64,000 nucleotides of DNA. Source: Paramacrobiotus metropolitanus (lineage: Eukaryota > Tardigrada > Eutardigrada > Parachela > Macrobiotidae). Below the pieces are notes generated by a model that saw nothing but the letters and a program-made list of their open reading frames with translations, was not told the origin of the DNA and searched no databases. The stretch's first letter is position 1. Every line of letters starts with the position of its first letter. Shown one piece after another: positions 42,184-53,096 of the stretch. A program made the translations under genes and the position numbers. Location of the stretch: NCBI RefSeq assembly GCF_019649055.1, contig NW_026570251.1:1-64000 (forward strand), in the 5' to 3' direction.

Positions 42184-42915
42184 GTGGATCATTTCCTCCA
42201 GCCAGGACTATCACTAAATAGCCGCGAGCGTTACGCGGCCCAGTCAGTGCATACCCCGGTGAAAGTCCCAAATTGGACACCGGCGACCGCACCCTATCAC
42301 GTCGCTCCCGGGTCCGGTAACGGCCCGGCACGTTGGCGAGGGCAGCATGTGTACACTCCGCGGAGCTCGTGCATCCAACCAACACCGACCAGCCGTTCCA
42401 CGACCACAGCACCCTCTGCCTGTCACGCCAGCACCGTCTGGCGACGAATTACCGAGACGCTGACGACCTGCTCACCCACGGTCTGCATGCCATCCTGCCT
42501 GAGTATCTCAACGTCTCTCCTGCAAACTGTTGTCAATACCATGTGTGTCCTTACGACGCAGACGACCTACACGACGAAGACACTCGAAGTGACATACATC
42601 GGTCCCGACCAGTCGCAATCCGTAAGTGAGAAGACAGTGGTCGGTTCGTCGTCGGCCACATCAGCATGCAGGAATATTGGCATCCAGACGCCGGCGCTGG
42701 GCAGCGGTGTGACACTGTCGAGCAATGGTAACCCGTGTTACGCCATAACCGTGACACCCACCGTGGTGCAGAGCGACACCTGCACGCTGGATGTGGGCGT
42801 GACCTCCTATGGCCAGGGCATCGGGACTGCCCCTAATGGTAGACCGTCCGTTGATGCTAACACAGATGCACAATTGGATCCCGTTACCACCAGCGAGACG
42901 ACTTGCACTTTCTAG
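42184..42915 (+). CDS. Ser/Thr/Cys-rich protein, probably secreted
   Basis: Open frame of 243 residues in a locally GC-rich stretch within AT-rich surroundings. The first in-frame ATG is far in (about 42541), so the left part is probably an exon entered by splicing. The C-terminal two-thirds reads like a secreted protein: VNTMCVLTTQTTYTTKT, a few spaced cysteines (SACRNIG, NPCYAIT, SDTCTLD), many Thr and Ser, ending ETTCTF. No family was recognised. An overlapping frame at 42333-42629 competes over the first half. Confidence 0.5.
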   Translation: MDHFLQPGLSLNSRERYAAQSVHTPVKVPNWTPATAPYHVAPGSGNGPARWRGQHVYTPRSSCIQPTPTSRSTTTAPSACHASTVWRRITETLTTCSPTVCMPSCLSISTSLLQTVVNTMCVLTTQTTYTTKTLEVTYIGPDQSQSVSEKTVVGSSSATSACRNIGIQTPALGSGVTLSSNGNPCYAITVTPTVVQSDTCTLDVGVTSYGQGIGTAPNGRPSVDANTDAQLDPVTTSETTCTF

Positions 42916-43149
42916 TAATGATGTGTCAGCAAACATGATCAGTCAAACTGTGCTGGATTTGGCTCAATGGTACTCTACTTTGCTTTACTGATTTTGTCGA
43001 TCGTGAGTTGCTGCGACCCTGTTGTCTGTATTGCTCGTTCGGCGGCCTTCCGTGCAATGTCGTGCCTAATGGCTAAGTACGAATGTGTAAAAAACATGAA
43101 TATGAACTTAGAGAGATGACCACTTTATATCCGTGTTCGTCGGTTACTG

Positions 43150-43731
43150 TCAGCGAGTATAACTAAGAATCACGCGCCTTCTAAAGCTTCTAATACATAA
43201 AATATGTACTGTTATTGGTAAATTTTGCAGTTTGGTATCAAGCTCGGTTTGGTGTGTTTCCGCTGAGCACAGGCGATATCTGTCTACTAAACAAATGGTG
43301 CTCGTGGTGTAAGTTATGTGCTTGGAGAGGCTGTCAAACGTTATGAAAATGGAGTCGCAAAAAATCGCGTTCGGCCAAAACTCCTGCCAGTCGATACGGA
43401 GTTCCGACTGATAATATCCCCCCACAGTCGACGGGCGCGCCGACAGCGTTGACGAAGGGGCTGTATCAAGCAAAACAATGATCTTTTTCAAGAGCTCCAA
43501 CGGTAGCCGTAACACGCGTAATGATCGCATGCGGCGCTTCCTTAACGAAGCAGTCCATTCTTGGACTGCCGCACTGAGAAACACGGACATAATCCGGGGC
43601 GCTACCTTGACTAATTGTGCAGGTCTACGATTATGGTTTTGATAATTCGGCATGCAACTGCGATGCGCTTTAAAAATGGGCAATGTTTTTAGCAAATACG
43701 GTGTAGTTCCAATTATAAGGAATTTACACAT
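43150..43731 (-). pseudogene. F-box family pseudogene (member 1)
   Basis: The frame has LRLPLELLKKIIVLLDT, the start of an F-box. In the next frame over the same bases come RQRCRRARRLWGDIIS, the F-box second half, and later HITYTTSTICLVDRY, which matches members at 48.7, 51.5 and 63.9 kb. The frame change inside the F-box marks it as a pseudogene. Confidence 0.7.
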
Positions 43732-43882
43732 ATATCTTTACTGAGTTTACTCGTAAATCCTAATGAATTATTGCAAAGATTTTATTATTGCGAAGATGTA
43801 CCATAAAAATGAACGAAGGCAGTTTTCCTTTTAAACTTAAGATTATTTAACTGCTTATTTTTACGGCTAGTCAAAATGACGC

Positions 43883-44089
43883 GTGCTAACGGTATATTGT
43901 TTTTTTAAGAATGTTTGTCATGATCTAGCAACGAAGACGGATCTAACCAAATGGGCGATGGAGAACTGTATCGTACGGTACTTGTCATTCAACCAGTTGA
44001 AACTCGAACAGGCCCCGGAACGTTATAAATCTAATTTAGATTTAGATTATGTAAATCCTAATTGGTATGTCTGCGAATGCTCAACATAA
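43883..44089 (+). CDS. Unrecognised terminal exon-like frame in duplicon
   Basis: KTDLTKWAMENCIVRYLSFN ... VNPNWYVCECST, a frame that ends at 44089. Part of its sequence recurs at 46680-46750 in the duplicated block. It may be a 3' exon of an unknown gene. Confidence 0.3.
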   Translation: MLTVYCFFKNVCHDLATKTDLTKWAMENCIVRYLSFNQLKLEQAPERYKSNLDLDYVNPNWYVCECST

Positions 44090-45167
44090 TACCAGGCTGG
44101 AGAGAGCGAAAACGATTGCAGTTGAGGATCTATGCCTTTTTAAACGTATGTTTTGTAGGTCATTGTATTTGATCTGCATAAAGTTTTGAAAGTTGGTTTA
44201 GGATGTTTATCATTTATGCTGATGCTGTACTGCCTGCGCTCATGTTCGTTGCTGTCGCTACTTTTGTAAGTCAACTTTTAGTAAAACTTCTGTGTAGAAC
44301 AGTACTGTTCAAGCAGCTGTTTATTCCACTCTCACGAAATGGTAACAACTACCCACAGTGAATGGCCTCCAGTGCCAAGTTAAGTAATTCTGCCGCAAAA
44401 GTGCAACGTGTACGTCGGTGAGAATATCGCAAACCAGAGAACAACAGTATGTGAGCGTGAAATTTCAAATCTTACCGTTCGGAAATAAAAAAAAAACAAT
44501 CTGTTTACAGCCGCTTATCTTATCCAGTACACTGGCAATCATAAGGTACAGTGCAGGAGATATCAATTGAAAAAAGCATTTTCATCTTACTGGTACACGC
44601 CGATAACATTTAATGGCCCTTGCATCTCAGTTTGGACTATTTAAATGCGGGGTTTCTTGGTTGGTTTCCAAAACAGCCAAGCTTTTTTTTAATTGCATTT
44701 TGCCGTTACGTTGCAATGATTGATGATTCGTACTTTCCTTTTCTTGTTATTATGAACATTTTGTGTGTGGTGCTAAACTTAAATGAAAAGCAAAAACGGC
44801 ATACTAGACTTACAGCTTTATACAACAAAACTATGTCGCAGGAAAATAAGTTGCTGTATTTGAAAGTATTTCAAAGCGATAATCACTTTTTTACCGTAAT
44901 CTGGAGCACACAGAGGACGCCACTGGCAGCAGCTTAACTGCAGTCCCAATGAAAAACAGCTTTAGAAAAATCCCTTTTCTCCAAGTCATCTGGATGAATG
45001 AAGAAATTTGCTACACCTGAGTCACCCCACATAATGTCATGATCGTCATCGGTATCCAGTTGAAACATCAGCTCATAGCCGCTCATGTCCTTCTGGTCCT
45101 CCCGTGGATCTAGCTGGACAAAGTACGGATACCCGCCTACGCGGTGCCTGCCGTCATTGAAATTCTG
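43955..45167. repeat. Segmental duplication, block A
   Basis: Sequence around CTCGAACAGGCCCCGGAACG, ATACCAGGCTGGAGA and TGCTGTACTGCCTGCGCTCATG, and the DUF1963 copy at its right end, recur in the same order in 46680-47780. Identity is high in patches and lowered by indels. Confidence 0.75.
44941..45167 (-). pseudogene. DUF1963 copy B, truncated by a foldback element
   Basis: Leftward: NFNDGRHRVGGYPYFVQLDP, DMSGYELMFQLDTDDDHDIM and VANFFIHPDDLEKRDFSKAV up to FHWDCS. Domain blocks are well kept, but the upstream half is cut off exactly at the 690-bp element that starts at 45168. No continuation was found beyond 45857. Confidence 0.8.
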
Positions 45168-45857
45168 CCCCTCTCAGAAAAATTTCGTTTTTTGTAGGAT
45201 GACAGAGTAACAATAGGGTATCCATAAAAAAATAGTTTCATCTGCTATGATCAACAGGGACGGGCCAAACGAAATTAAAAAGTTAAAGATACGCTATGTT
45301 ATAGCCATTGCATTGCTTCGTACGAATATACGATATACTGTAATATGCGCCACTTGCAACCTATATCGTACGAGTCCTCCCTTTGTGACTGTTTGTTCCA
45401 TATTGTTGTTAACCGCTTTTGTTTCTGAAGGTGGTTTGTACTTTGTAGGTGATATAAGTTAACTTATTTTTTAAGAATGAATCTGCATGTGCTCACATTG
45501 ATTTCAGTTTTTAACAAAAATACTTCTTGCACGAAAACCGAAGTAAGACCGATCTGTCTCTATAAAAATAAAAAATTGCCATTTACTAGAAATGGGTAAA
45601 CATAGAATTTTAAGCCAACATAAACCTCATACAAAAGCGTACGAAGTGGCTCATTGCCATATGGGTCGTATTAAATCGTATAAATACCTACTTAAAGTAG
45701 CGTACAAAGCAATGCATTGACTATAACATAGCGAATCTTTAACTTTTTAATTGTGTTTGGCGCCTCCATGTTGATCATAGCAGATGAAACTGTTTTTTTA
45801 GGGATACTTTATTCTTACTCCGTCATCCTGCAAAAAATGAAATTTTTCTGAGAGGGG
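45168..45857. mobile_element. Foldback MITE, 690 bp, with ~170-bp arms
   Basis: CCCCTCTCAGAAAAATTTC at the left and its inverse at the right begin arms that pair for about 170 bases with roughly 90% identity (including AAAAAGTTAAAGAT and GCTATGTTATAG). The core has no coding capacity. No clear target duplication was found. Confidence 0.85.
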
Positions 45858-46189
45858 AGCCGGTGACGCGTGCCTGGTAAGTGGAAGACATCGGCATGTC
45901 ATTATATGATCGGCACAGCCGTTGCTGATTTGATTGCTGTGTAAGTTAACAAGTTCAAGGCCGCTCATTGGAAACAACTCTACACCCTTGAAAAGTTTTG
46001 TGCGCTGCATATACTTCACTTTACAGATGGCTCGGCTTGCCCCTTGTAGCTGGATGGATAAAGTTTATATAGAATTACTTCTCCGTTTGTGTGCTTAAGC
46101 ACTTTTACCATGGCTTCGCAATGCTTCAATGATCTGTTGTCCATATTTATTGGTTTGGTTATATCCTAGCATCATCTACAAAAAACAGA
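45858..46189. other. Intergenic region, no supported gene
   Basis: No features recognised. Confidence 0.5.
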
Positions 46190-46640
46190 TCACAAAACAA
46201 AGTAAAAAGCATTTAAACCATCAGAACGTGGTATCGTTGATGTAACCGACAATGCATTTCCGCGCTGTATTTCCATGGTAAGACGCTGCAGCAAGAACTC
46301 GTATGATCGTCGTTCCACAGTAGCATCCTTTAGGCGTCTACCCGCTCACGTAAAAACTTCAAACTTGCTGGACCGATATCACCAAAAGTCTCAGAAGCTA
46401 AAGCGACAAAATCGTACTCGGTTGCCAAATATTCATATTTGCTACATTTTTCCTCTTCCACTTTCCTGACAGCCTCACCAACTTGTATATTGCCGCTGAC
46501 AACGATAGACAAGGCAACTATGTCGACGCGTGTCACATCCCAAGCCAGTCGTAATCCTTTTCTCCATGGCAGCTGTGACAGACCATCCGGCCGGCGATTG
46601 TCCGCCGGTTTAGTCCAATGATTGCAACCGATGTTCGGTT
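46190..46640 (-). mobile_element. LINE 3' fragment (copy 4)
   Basis: Leftward: RRPDGLSQLPWRKGLRLAWD, the nuclease core, then YDFVALASETFGDIG, and after a frame change YEFLLQRLTMEIQRGNALSV, the C-terminal block shared with copies 1-3. Only the end of the element survives. A frame change near 46325-46345 shows decay. Confidence 0.8.
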
Positions 46641-46679
46641 CATCATCGGCCCAATCAGAAGAAAATTGTATGTATTTGG

Positions 46680-47780
46680 CTGATGAAAAATTGTATCTAC
46701 TTGCCGCTCGACCATTTCGAACTTGACAGGCCCCGGAACGGGTATCATGGGGGATTCGGCCTAGAATTGTTTGAAGTTCTTTTGTTCAAGATCCGGGTTG
46801 AAGCGCGTTGCGTCAGCGTCAATCCGGATCCTATTCTAGTGCTCCGGACGTTTTTGCCTTTGAATTCAACGTGTTCGGCCTATGTAGATTTAGTGCATAT
46901 GTAGTTAAGAAAGTTATAAATTAACTAACTTCTCATCGGAACGTTATAACGTTATAAATCTAACTTTTCATCGTATATCTGCGCATGTGCATAATATTAC
47001 CAGGCTGGAGACAACAAAAACGGTTACGACTGACTCGTTGAGGATGTATGACATTTTGTACGTGTGCTGTGTATGTCATTGTAATTGTAGTATGATTTGT
47101 TTCTCAATATGTATAAGGGCGAGCGAGCTTCACTCAACAAAATATATATGATCAAATGAAGAATTTGTCCCAATTAACATGAGCGGGGACTGTGCACAAT
47201 CATTGTAATTTATCTGAACGAATTTTTGGAAATAAGTTTACGATGTTTATCGTTTAAACCGCTGCTGTACTGCCTACGCTCATGCTCGTTGCTGCCGCTC
47301 ACTTCTTAAGTCAGCTTTTATTAAAATTTTGTAGAGAGAGGTAGTTCTACTACAGTACTGCACAAGCATTGGATTATTGCACTTTCACGGAACGTGTCAC
47401 ATAGGACTCCATGCGTAGAGGACTCCACTGACAGCAGCTTAACTGCAGTCCCAATGAAAAAAGACTTGAGAGAAATCCCGTTTCTCCAGGTCCTTTGGAT
47501 GAATAAAGAAATTCCCTACGCCCGCGTCACCCCGCATAATGTCATGATCGTCATCGGTATCCAGTTGAAACAACAGCTCATAGCCGCTCAGATCCTTCCG
47601 GTCCTCCCGGGGATCAAACTGGGTAAAATATGGATACCCGTCCACGCGGTGTCCGCCGTCACTGAAATTCTGCTCGTACGTCTGGTAAATTTCTGGGTGT
47701 CTGCGGTAAAAGCCTTCGCCTCCGAAAACCTCCGCCTCCAAGCGGTAATCCCCTTCGGTCATGTACTGTCGAATGGGCTG
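46680..47780. repeat. Segmental duplication, block B
   Basis: The second copy of block A. It has an extra ~190 bases after CAGGCCCCGGAACG that block A lacks, and lacks the 690-bp foldback element. Confidence 0.75.
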
Positions 47781-48000
47781 GTACTACATTGATCAATCAG
47801 CAGAGCAGCGGCCGCGTAGCCGACCGCAGTGGCCGAGAAGCGGCCAACACACTGGAAAGATGACGGGAATAGTCTGATCCTCACCGCTTCGCACCGGTGG
47901 TGTGGTCGTGAGCTGGGAAGCATTTTCGATGATTTCGGCAAAGTATCGGACACAATACGCATCCTTCTCGTTATAATTGAATACGGGAAAACCTTCGACT
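47436..48000 (-). pseudogene. DUF1963 (YwqG-like) copy C, most complete
   Basis: Leftward: YNEKDAYCVRYFAEIIENAS, LTTTPPVRSGEDQ and IFPVCWP in one frame. Then MTEGDYRLEAEVFGG, HRVDGYPYFTQFDP, DLSGYELLFQLDTDDDHDIM and VGNFFIHPKDLEKRDFSQV ending HWDCS, the usual end of the domain. The two parts are in different frames and could be joined by a short intron or separated by a decay event. The upstream part overlaps the first codons of the rightward F-box frame. Confidence 0.65.
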
Positions 48001-48014
48001 GCTCCGTTAAATCA

Positions 48015-49412
48015 ATGGACCAATGGCGAGGAAACTGGTACTCCCAGTGCACCAACACGCTGCGAAAGGTAAATACGGAACCACAAGAACCCGAGGCGCA
48101 AGCGTTACTTCCTTCGGGAGCAGGCGGTCGTTGGAAGTGGTATCCCGCCAGAATCCTAATTTTCCTCTTGGAAGGCTTCCGTCAACACTCTCTAGTCGAG
48201 GTTATATTGACAGGGCAGTTATTACGCGAAGTGCTTCCACATGCTCAGATTCGGCCGTTGACTAAGCTGAAGGATCGTCGCGACAGGCAACTTCAGCCGG
48301 GACATTTCTTCATTCTGACGGATCATTTGGTTGGTAGGTTTCTAACGACGGCATCTGACAACGGTCGACGCCCGCCAGCCAGAGATCTAGTGATCGGCGG
48401 CAACGCCCAGGTTGAAACGGTTTTCACGGGGTTCGCAGACAGGGAATCTGCCTTGAATTTACCAGTCGAGATTTTAGTGGAAATCTTCCACTCGCTGGGC
48501 ACCATCGAACGAGTTCGCTGCCGGCGTGTCTGTCCACTATGGGACAGCATCGTCACTTCTCCACAGGTATGCCAAGATGTTCGAATCGCGCTGCACCACC
48601 CCAGCTTTTCTCCACGTCTGACGCCCATCTGGTTCCCGGCGTACGCTGTTTACAACTGTATCTACAAATACATTTCTCCGGTTACGCGCACAATCTGTTT
48701 AGAGGGACCTGACACCAACAGTGGGGATTTTCACGACGGACTGGAGAGCGGCACTGCAGTCGGCTACGCACTGCTGCATGTCCAGCAAATCTTGGAATAT
48801 ACCGGCTCGCATATCGACCGAATGGTGCTGTACCGGCGATCTGCACAGATGGCAGCATGGAGACACCCGTTCGTGGATTATTTAGATGACATCACTGAAC
48901 TATTCGCCGGTCTAGCGTCTTGTTGTGATCGCATCGTATGGAAGGACTACCAACCACGGTATACTAAAAGTCACGAATACACCATGATGTTTGGCTTTGA
49001 TCGGGTGGTTATCAATCTGCGTGGCTTTCATAGCGCACTTATCTGGGATGTATATGAAAAGCATCTCCAAGATGCTGACCATTTGAATGTCGAGTATTTA
49101 GCGCAGCGGATAGGGAAGATAGCGCAACAAATTAATACCAACCATATCAGTCAGGTATTATTGTTGTTTTTTTGATAGCTAAGCTTTTTTAAAACTATGA
49201 CTCCCAGTTTAGCCATGAATGTACTGCTTTTATCCATGATTCTGCCTTTACAGATTCTGAAGGAATACCAGACCTGTGATCCCCGTCTGCCTGCCCAGTA
49301 TTTGGACAAGCCGTGGAGACTCGACAATGTGCACAGTTTAGAGCTTAGAAAATTCAACAAATTTTGCTTAACTGCTCTGTCACACTATGTGCGCAGCGCC
49401 TACAACACATGA
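48015..49412 (+). CDS. F-box protein (member 2), likely intact
   Basis: Two exons, 48015-49154 and 49254-49412, with GT-AG ends (CAG|GTATTA, TTTACAG|ATT) in phase 0. The frame is open upstream to 47829, but that part overlaps the DUF1963 copy, so MDQWRGNWYSQ at 48015 is preferred. An N-terminal region of unknown fold (GHFFILTDHLVGRFL) precedes the F-box, LNLPVEILVEIFHSLGTIER and RCRRVCPLWDSIVTSP. The rest, with ISPVTRTICLEG and LASCCDRIVWKDY, is shared with the relatives in this window. It would link a substrate to an SCF ubiquitin ligase through Skp1. It ends SHYVRSAYNT. Confidence 0.75.
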
Positions 49413-49988
49413 CAAAAAAGCAAGGAAGCAAGAGGCATTCAAATCAAAAACTTGGAAAGCGTTTAGAAGTCAAACGAAGTGTACTGCGATTGCGCAATGA
49501 TCACCGTACTAGTTATTTGCACAGTTTTTGAAAGTTTAAATCATGCAGTTTATAGAGACAGATTCTGCTGCTGCAAGTTTTTTAGACCATCCCGATAATA
49601 AATGTTACAAATGCTTAATGCTCGATTGACAACAAATCGAAATTTGCAAATAAAGTTCGTATTTCGCCCGGAGGAAATTAGTTGATCGGAATCGACACCA
49701 GAGCCGGGCGACGAAATCGATCAGCTAAAATTGCACCTTAACCGACGCATTCCACACTGGTTCCCGCATCTACGGCACGGCGCTCTCGCATCCAACGGGA
49801 CAATGCATGTACAGTTTGTTCAATTTCCCAACGTCAAGACTGGAGAGATTATCGTTTGTCCATCTCCATCCAGAATATCGTGCAGGCAAACGCGGATCGC
49901 AACTCTGGTACAGTTCCAAAATCTGCATTAATCGAGGGCTTAATTTAATTTAGATTCAATTTGTGCATTGCCGACGCCTTTAACAAAA

Positions 49989-50055
49989 GGGCGCTCAAGA
50001 TGTTATTACAGCCACCTTTAAGGTGCTTGCCGCCATAACAACTTAAAGCGCCCCT
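49989..50055. repeat. Short inverted-repeat unit
   Basis: AAGGGCGCTCAAGATGTTAT pairs with ATAACAACTTAAAGCGCCCC, around a small palindrome CACCTTTAAGGTG. It may be a tiny MITE; no target duplication is clear. Confidence 0.6.
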
Positions 50056-50619
50056 TCCTATCTGCCAACCCGCTTTTCCTGTGATTCAAATTACTGCTGT
50101 ATTATGGACATCGGTCAATGCATTATAACAAAAAGTAAACTCAAAAGGAAAAGTACATGTATAAACTTGACGGGAATCGCTAACGGCTTATACAGTATCA
50201 TTTTTACTAACCTCGGTGTTTGATTAGCGGAATAAAAACGGAATTGCGGTGACTGGCAACCGTAAAAAAACGTTGTAAGCGGCGTTAACTACAATGGATA
50301 AGTATTAACCTGGATAAAATTTTAACCAACGCAACGAAAGTGACAATTTGAATGCAGGCAATTTTATTCCAAATGAATATGCCGCTTGCGTGTTGAGGAA
50401 GCGAATAACTTATTCGATGGCACTTTTGTTAACTGGCCAGTGGTTGCTGATCGCAAGAAAGTGAGAAAGGTTGTTTGTATGTGTTCTTTGAATTGTCTTA
50501 CGGAAGATGGCTTAGTTACAAAAGGAACAGGCAGATCACGGGAAAGTGTCGCTCGCCGTCGCTGTCTGTGATCTTTTGTTTCTGTTATGATACCACCTGC
50601 AAGGGGTGAAAGTCCAAAC

Positions 50620-50716
50620 CCGGGCGAATAGCCATTTGGCTTCTCGCCCGGGATCGATCCCGGGCGAATAGCCGTTTGGCTTCTCGCCCGGGAGTCCCGG
50701 GCGAATAGCCATTTCG
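50620..50716. repeat. CCCGGGCGAATAGCC palindromic repeat, cluster 2
   Basis: Three units of CCCGGGCGAATAGCC alternating with GTTTGGCTTCTCGCCCGGG. It matches cluster 1 at 36420-36486, and both clusters end GGCGAATAGCCATTTCGT. Confidence 0.85.
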
Positions 50717-51164
50717 TAAATTTTATCGTGCAAGATATTCGCACGGATATCTTTTTACTTCGTGCACATTATGCTTTAAGGATCAGTTAAATACGTACAG
50801 AGTACATTAATATTTTATTTTTGCCGTATGTTCAGATGTTTTATTTTTAATTTCGTTTATGTTTGACACAAGAGGAAAAAACGAAAATACTAATACCTTG
50901 TTGAGGTGTAAGCCCGTATACGAATACTTCGGAACACAAGCTGGCGTATTTTAAGGAACTGTGCTATTTAACCCACGCAGATCGTTTACCTTTGCACGCT
51001 TTTCACAATCTTCTCCAAAATTAATTTTAATCCGCTCGGCTGTCCAATTAGTAAGCCGCTTGACATCCACTGGTTGATCCGACAACAGATGCCCTTCAAA
51101 TACGTCCTACATCTGTGCCACATTAAGGGGTTTGCAGATGAAAAACGACCAGCGGAAAATCGAA

Positions 51165-51806
51165 TTACGCAGTAACACCAAACGGATCGTAATCGTGGAA
51201 GTCAATAAAAACGTCCTTACAGATGATTCGCTCACAACATGATGCCATCGAGGCGTGCATTTGGACCATACGAGTGAACCATGCCGGTAAGGAAGAATAC
51301 TCTAGCGCGGAAGGAAGAAAGCTTGCATCCAGCCGATAAATGACCAACCAGTCGATGCGAACGTCGATTCTATTCAGCATGCCTTTTATGTCGGCGATCG
51401 CCCAGGCGCAACGGGAAAAGGTTACCGTGCCGTTCTCGGTTTGGTCATGTTTATCCTCAGAGCAGTAATCGTCTTCCACAAAAATGCTGCGCGTAGCGGA
51501 CGTAATGTGCCGGGAGAGCCAGGTGAGTCAGTCCGGCACGATAAATTGCGAAAAGGAAACAAAGTCGGACGGGCGGATGTCATTCACCAATTCCGGAGAA
51601 CTGATAATGTCAGCCCACAGAGCGCAGACACGTCGGCAGCGCTGACGATCCACGGTGTCCAGGGAGAGAAAGGTTTCTTTCACCAGCTCCAACGGTAAGG
51701 GCAAACCGTGAAGCTCGTTGCCGCTCGGTTGCTCCGAGAAGATGTCGCCATTTTTTGCTTCAAGTGGGTCTCCTTCGAAATCTGCGATCTCCCCTTCGCT
51801 GCATTT
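51165..51806 (-). pseudogene. F-box family pseudogene (member 3)
   Basis: Enters at an acceptor-like TTTGTAG. Leftward: LPLPLELVKETFLSLDTVDR, QRCRRVCALWADIISSPELV (F-box), then one in-frame TGA (51530-51528), then HITSATRSIFVEDDYCSEDK and ASCCERIICKDV, the shared C-terminal part, ending DYDPFGVTA. It is shorter than member 2. One stop in a preserved frame suggests recent loss. Confidence 0.75.
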
Positions 51807-52486
51807 CTACAAAAAGCTCAACAACTGCAATTCACTTCGTGGTTTACTGTTACTTAACCGGATGACCTGAACCGCCTTTTTATAAAAGCTTACCAGTTTA
51901 TGTTCCGTTTTCTTTGATGTTAAAAGCTGTTCTACTTGCAAGCAAGGTTTCGGTCTCACAGGTATCATCAAAAGCCACAGTGATATTACGAGGTTTACAT
52001 ACAACCTTTATATGTTTCTTCCATCGTAAGAGCTCAATACGACATATAAACGTTTGCTTTAGAAACGACTCACTCTCTTTTTGCTGAGGGTTGTAAATGG
52101 TCTTGAAAGATCATAATTAAATTAAATCGTTCTTTCGGGGGGTTCTCGCGACTCTGATTGTACTGCAAGGTTCATCTGTTCTAGTGCAAATCAAATAGTA
52201 TAACATCTGATCGTCATGTTCCATAATATCCGAGTTTTTAGACGACAGACATCAATTTATTGGTGTGCAGCACGTTCTGCCGCAAACAGTATCTTATCAT
52301 TTTCTTGATTAATTTTATTTCTTTGTGAAGCCCAGAGCTATCGAACTATTGTTAACTAACGAATTATGAATGAAAGCTGATAGCGATGACTCGAACCATT
52401 GGAAACTTAAAAGACAGAGGTGGCGGCACTGCGACAGACAGAGAGACAGACAGACACTGAGGTGAGACAGAGGCGGAAGTACTGTA
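51807..52486. other. Intergenic region, no supported gene
   Basis: No features recognised apart from short purine-rich GACAGA repeats at 52434-52470. Confidence 0.5.
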
Positions 52487-53096
52487 CAGTGGAACCTCCC
52501 GACCCTGAACACTCCCGGTACGCAGTTTCTTGTTCAGGGTTCAGAGGTGTTCATGGTTCAGAGGTACTGTCCCCAGGGGCGGAGACTTTCTCAGGGGGGA
52601 CCTGGCTTTATATAATTTATATGTAGCTAGCTAATAAGCATAATGTATGATTTGTGTCGATTTGGGCAAAACAACAGGTTAACACGGCCATCACAATTCG
52701 AAAAAATTAAATTTCAATATTCGTCGGCCGAAAAATTATCGAGAATAGATTTTTTTCTTATCAGAACAACCAGCGGTCAACTTGTCCGGGACGTGTTCCT
52801 TATCTTTATGTTCATTTAAAAACTAAAAATTTGTTTCCCAAATAGAAATACTAAACTGCAGACGAATGGTTACGAATGATCTTAGTGAACACCTTGAACA
52901 CTTGATCTGGTCAAATTTACCAAGAAAACATACTATGGTACATAGCGGAGTGTTCACGGTTCAGAGTTCAGAGGTGTTCAGGGTTCAGAAGTCCCCCCTA
53001 ATGTTATACCTTACGAGAAGCGCCGGCACGGAAAAAGTTGTTCAGGATTTAGAGGTGTTCAGCGTTCGGGGGTGTTCAAAGTAGGAGGTTCCACTG
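52487..53096. mobile_element. pogo/Tigger-like MITE, 610 bp
   Basis: Ends CAGTGGAACCTCC and GGAGGTTCCACTG are flanked by TA (52485-52486, 53097-53098). Subterminal regions hold several copies of GTTCAGAGGTGTTCA-like repeats near both ends, probably transposase-binding sites. No transposase frame is present. Confidence 0.85.

Larger units (their letters stand above)
49413..51164. other. Intergenic region with hairpins and palindromes
   Basis: No gene is supported. It holds a 67-base inverted repeat at 49989-50055 and the GC palindrome cluster at 50620-50716. Confidence 0.5.

Noticed and set aside
47829-48014. Upstream extension of the F-box protein
   Set aside because: The frame has no ATG there and overlaps the opposite-strand DUF1963 copy, whose sequence is conserved in the 34-kb relative.
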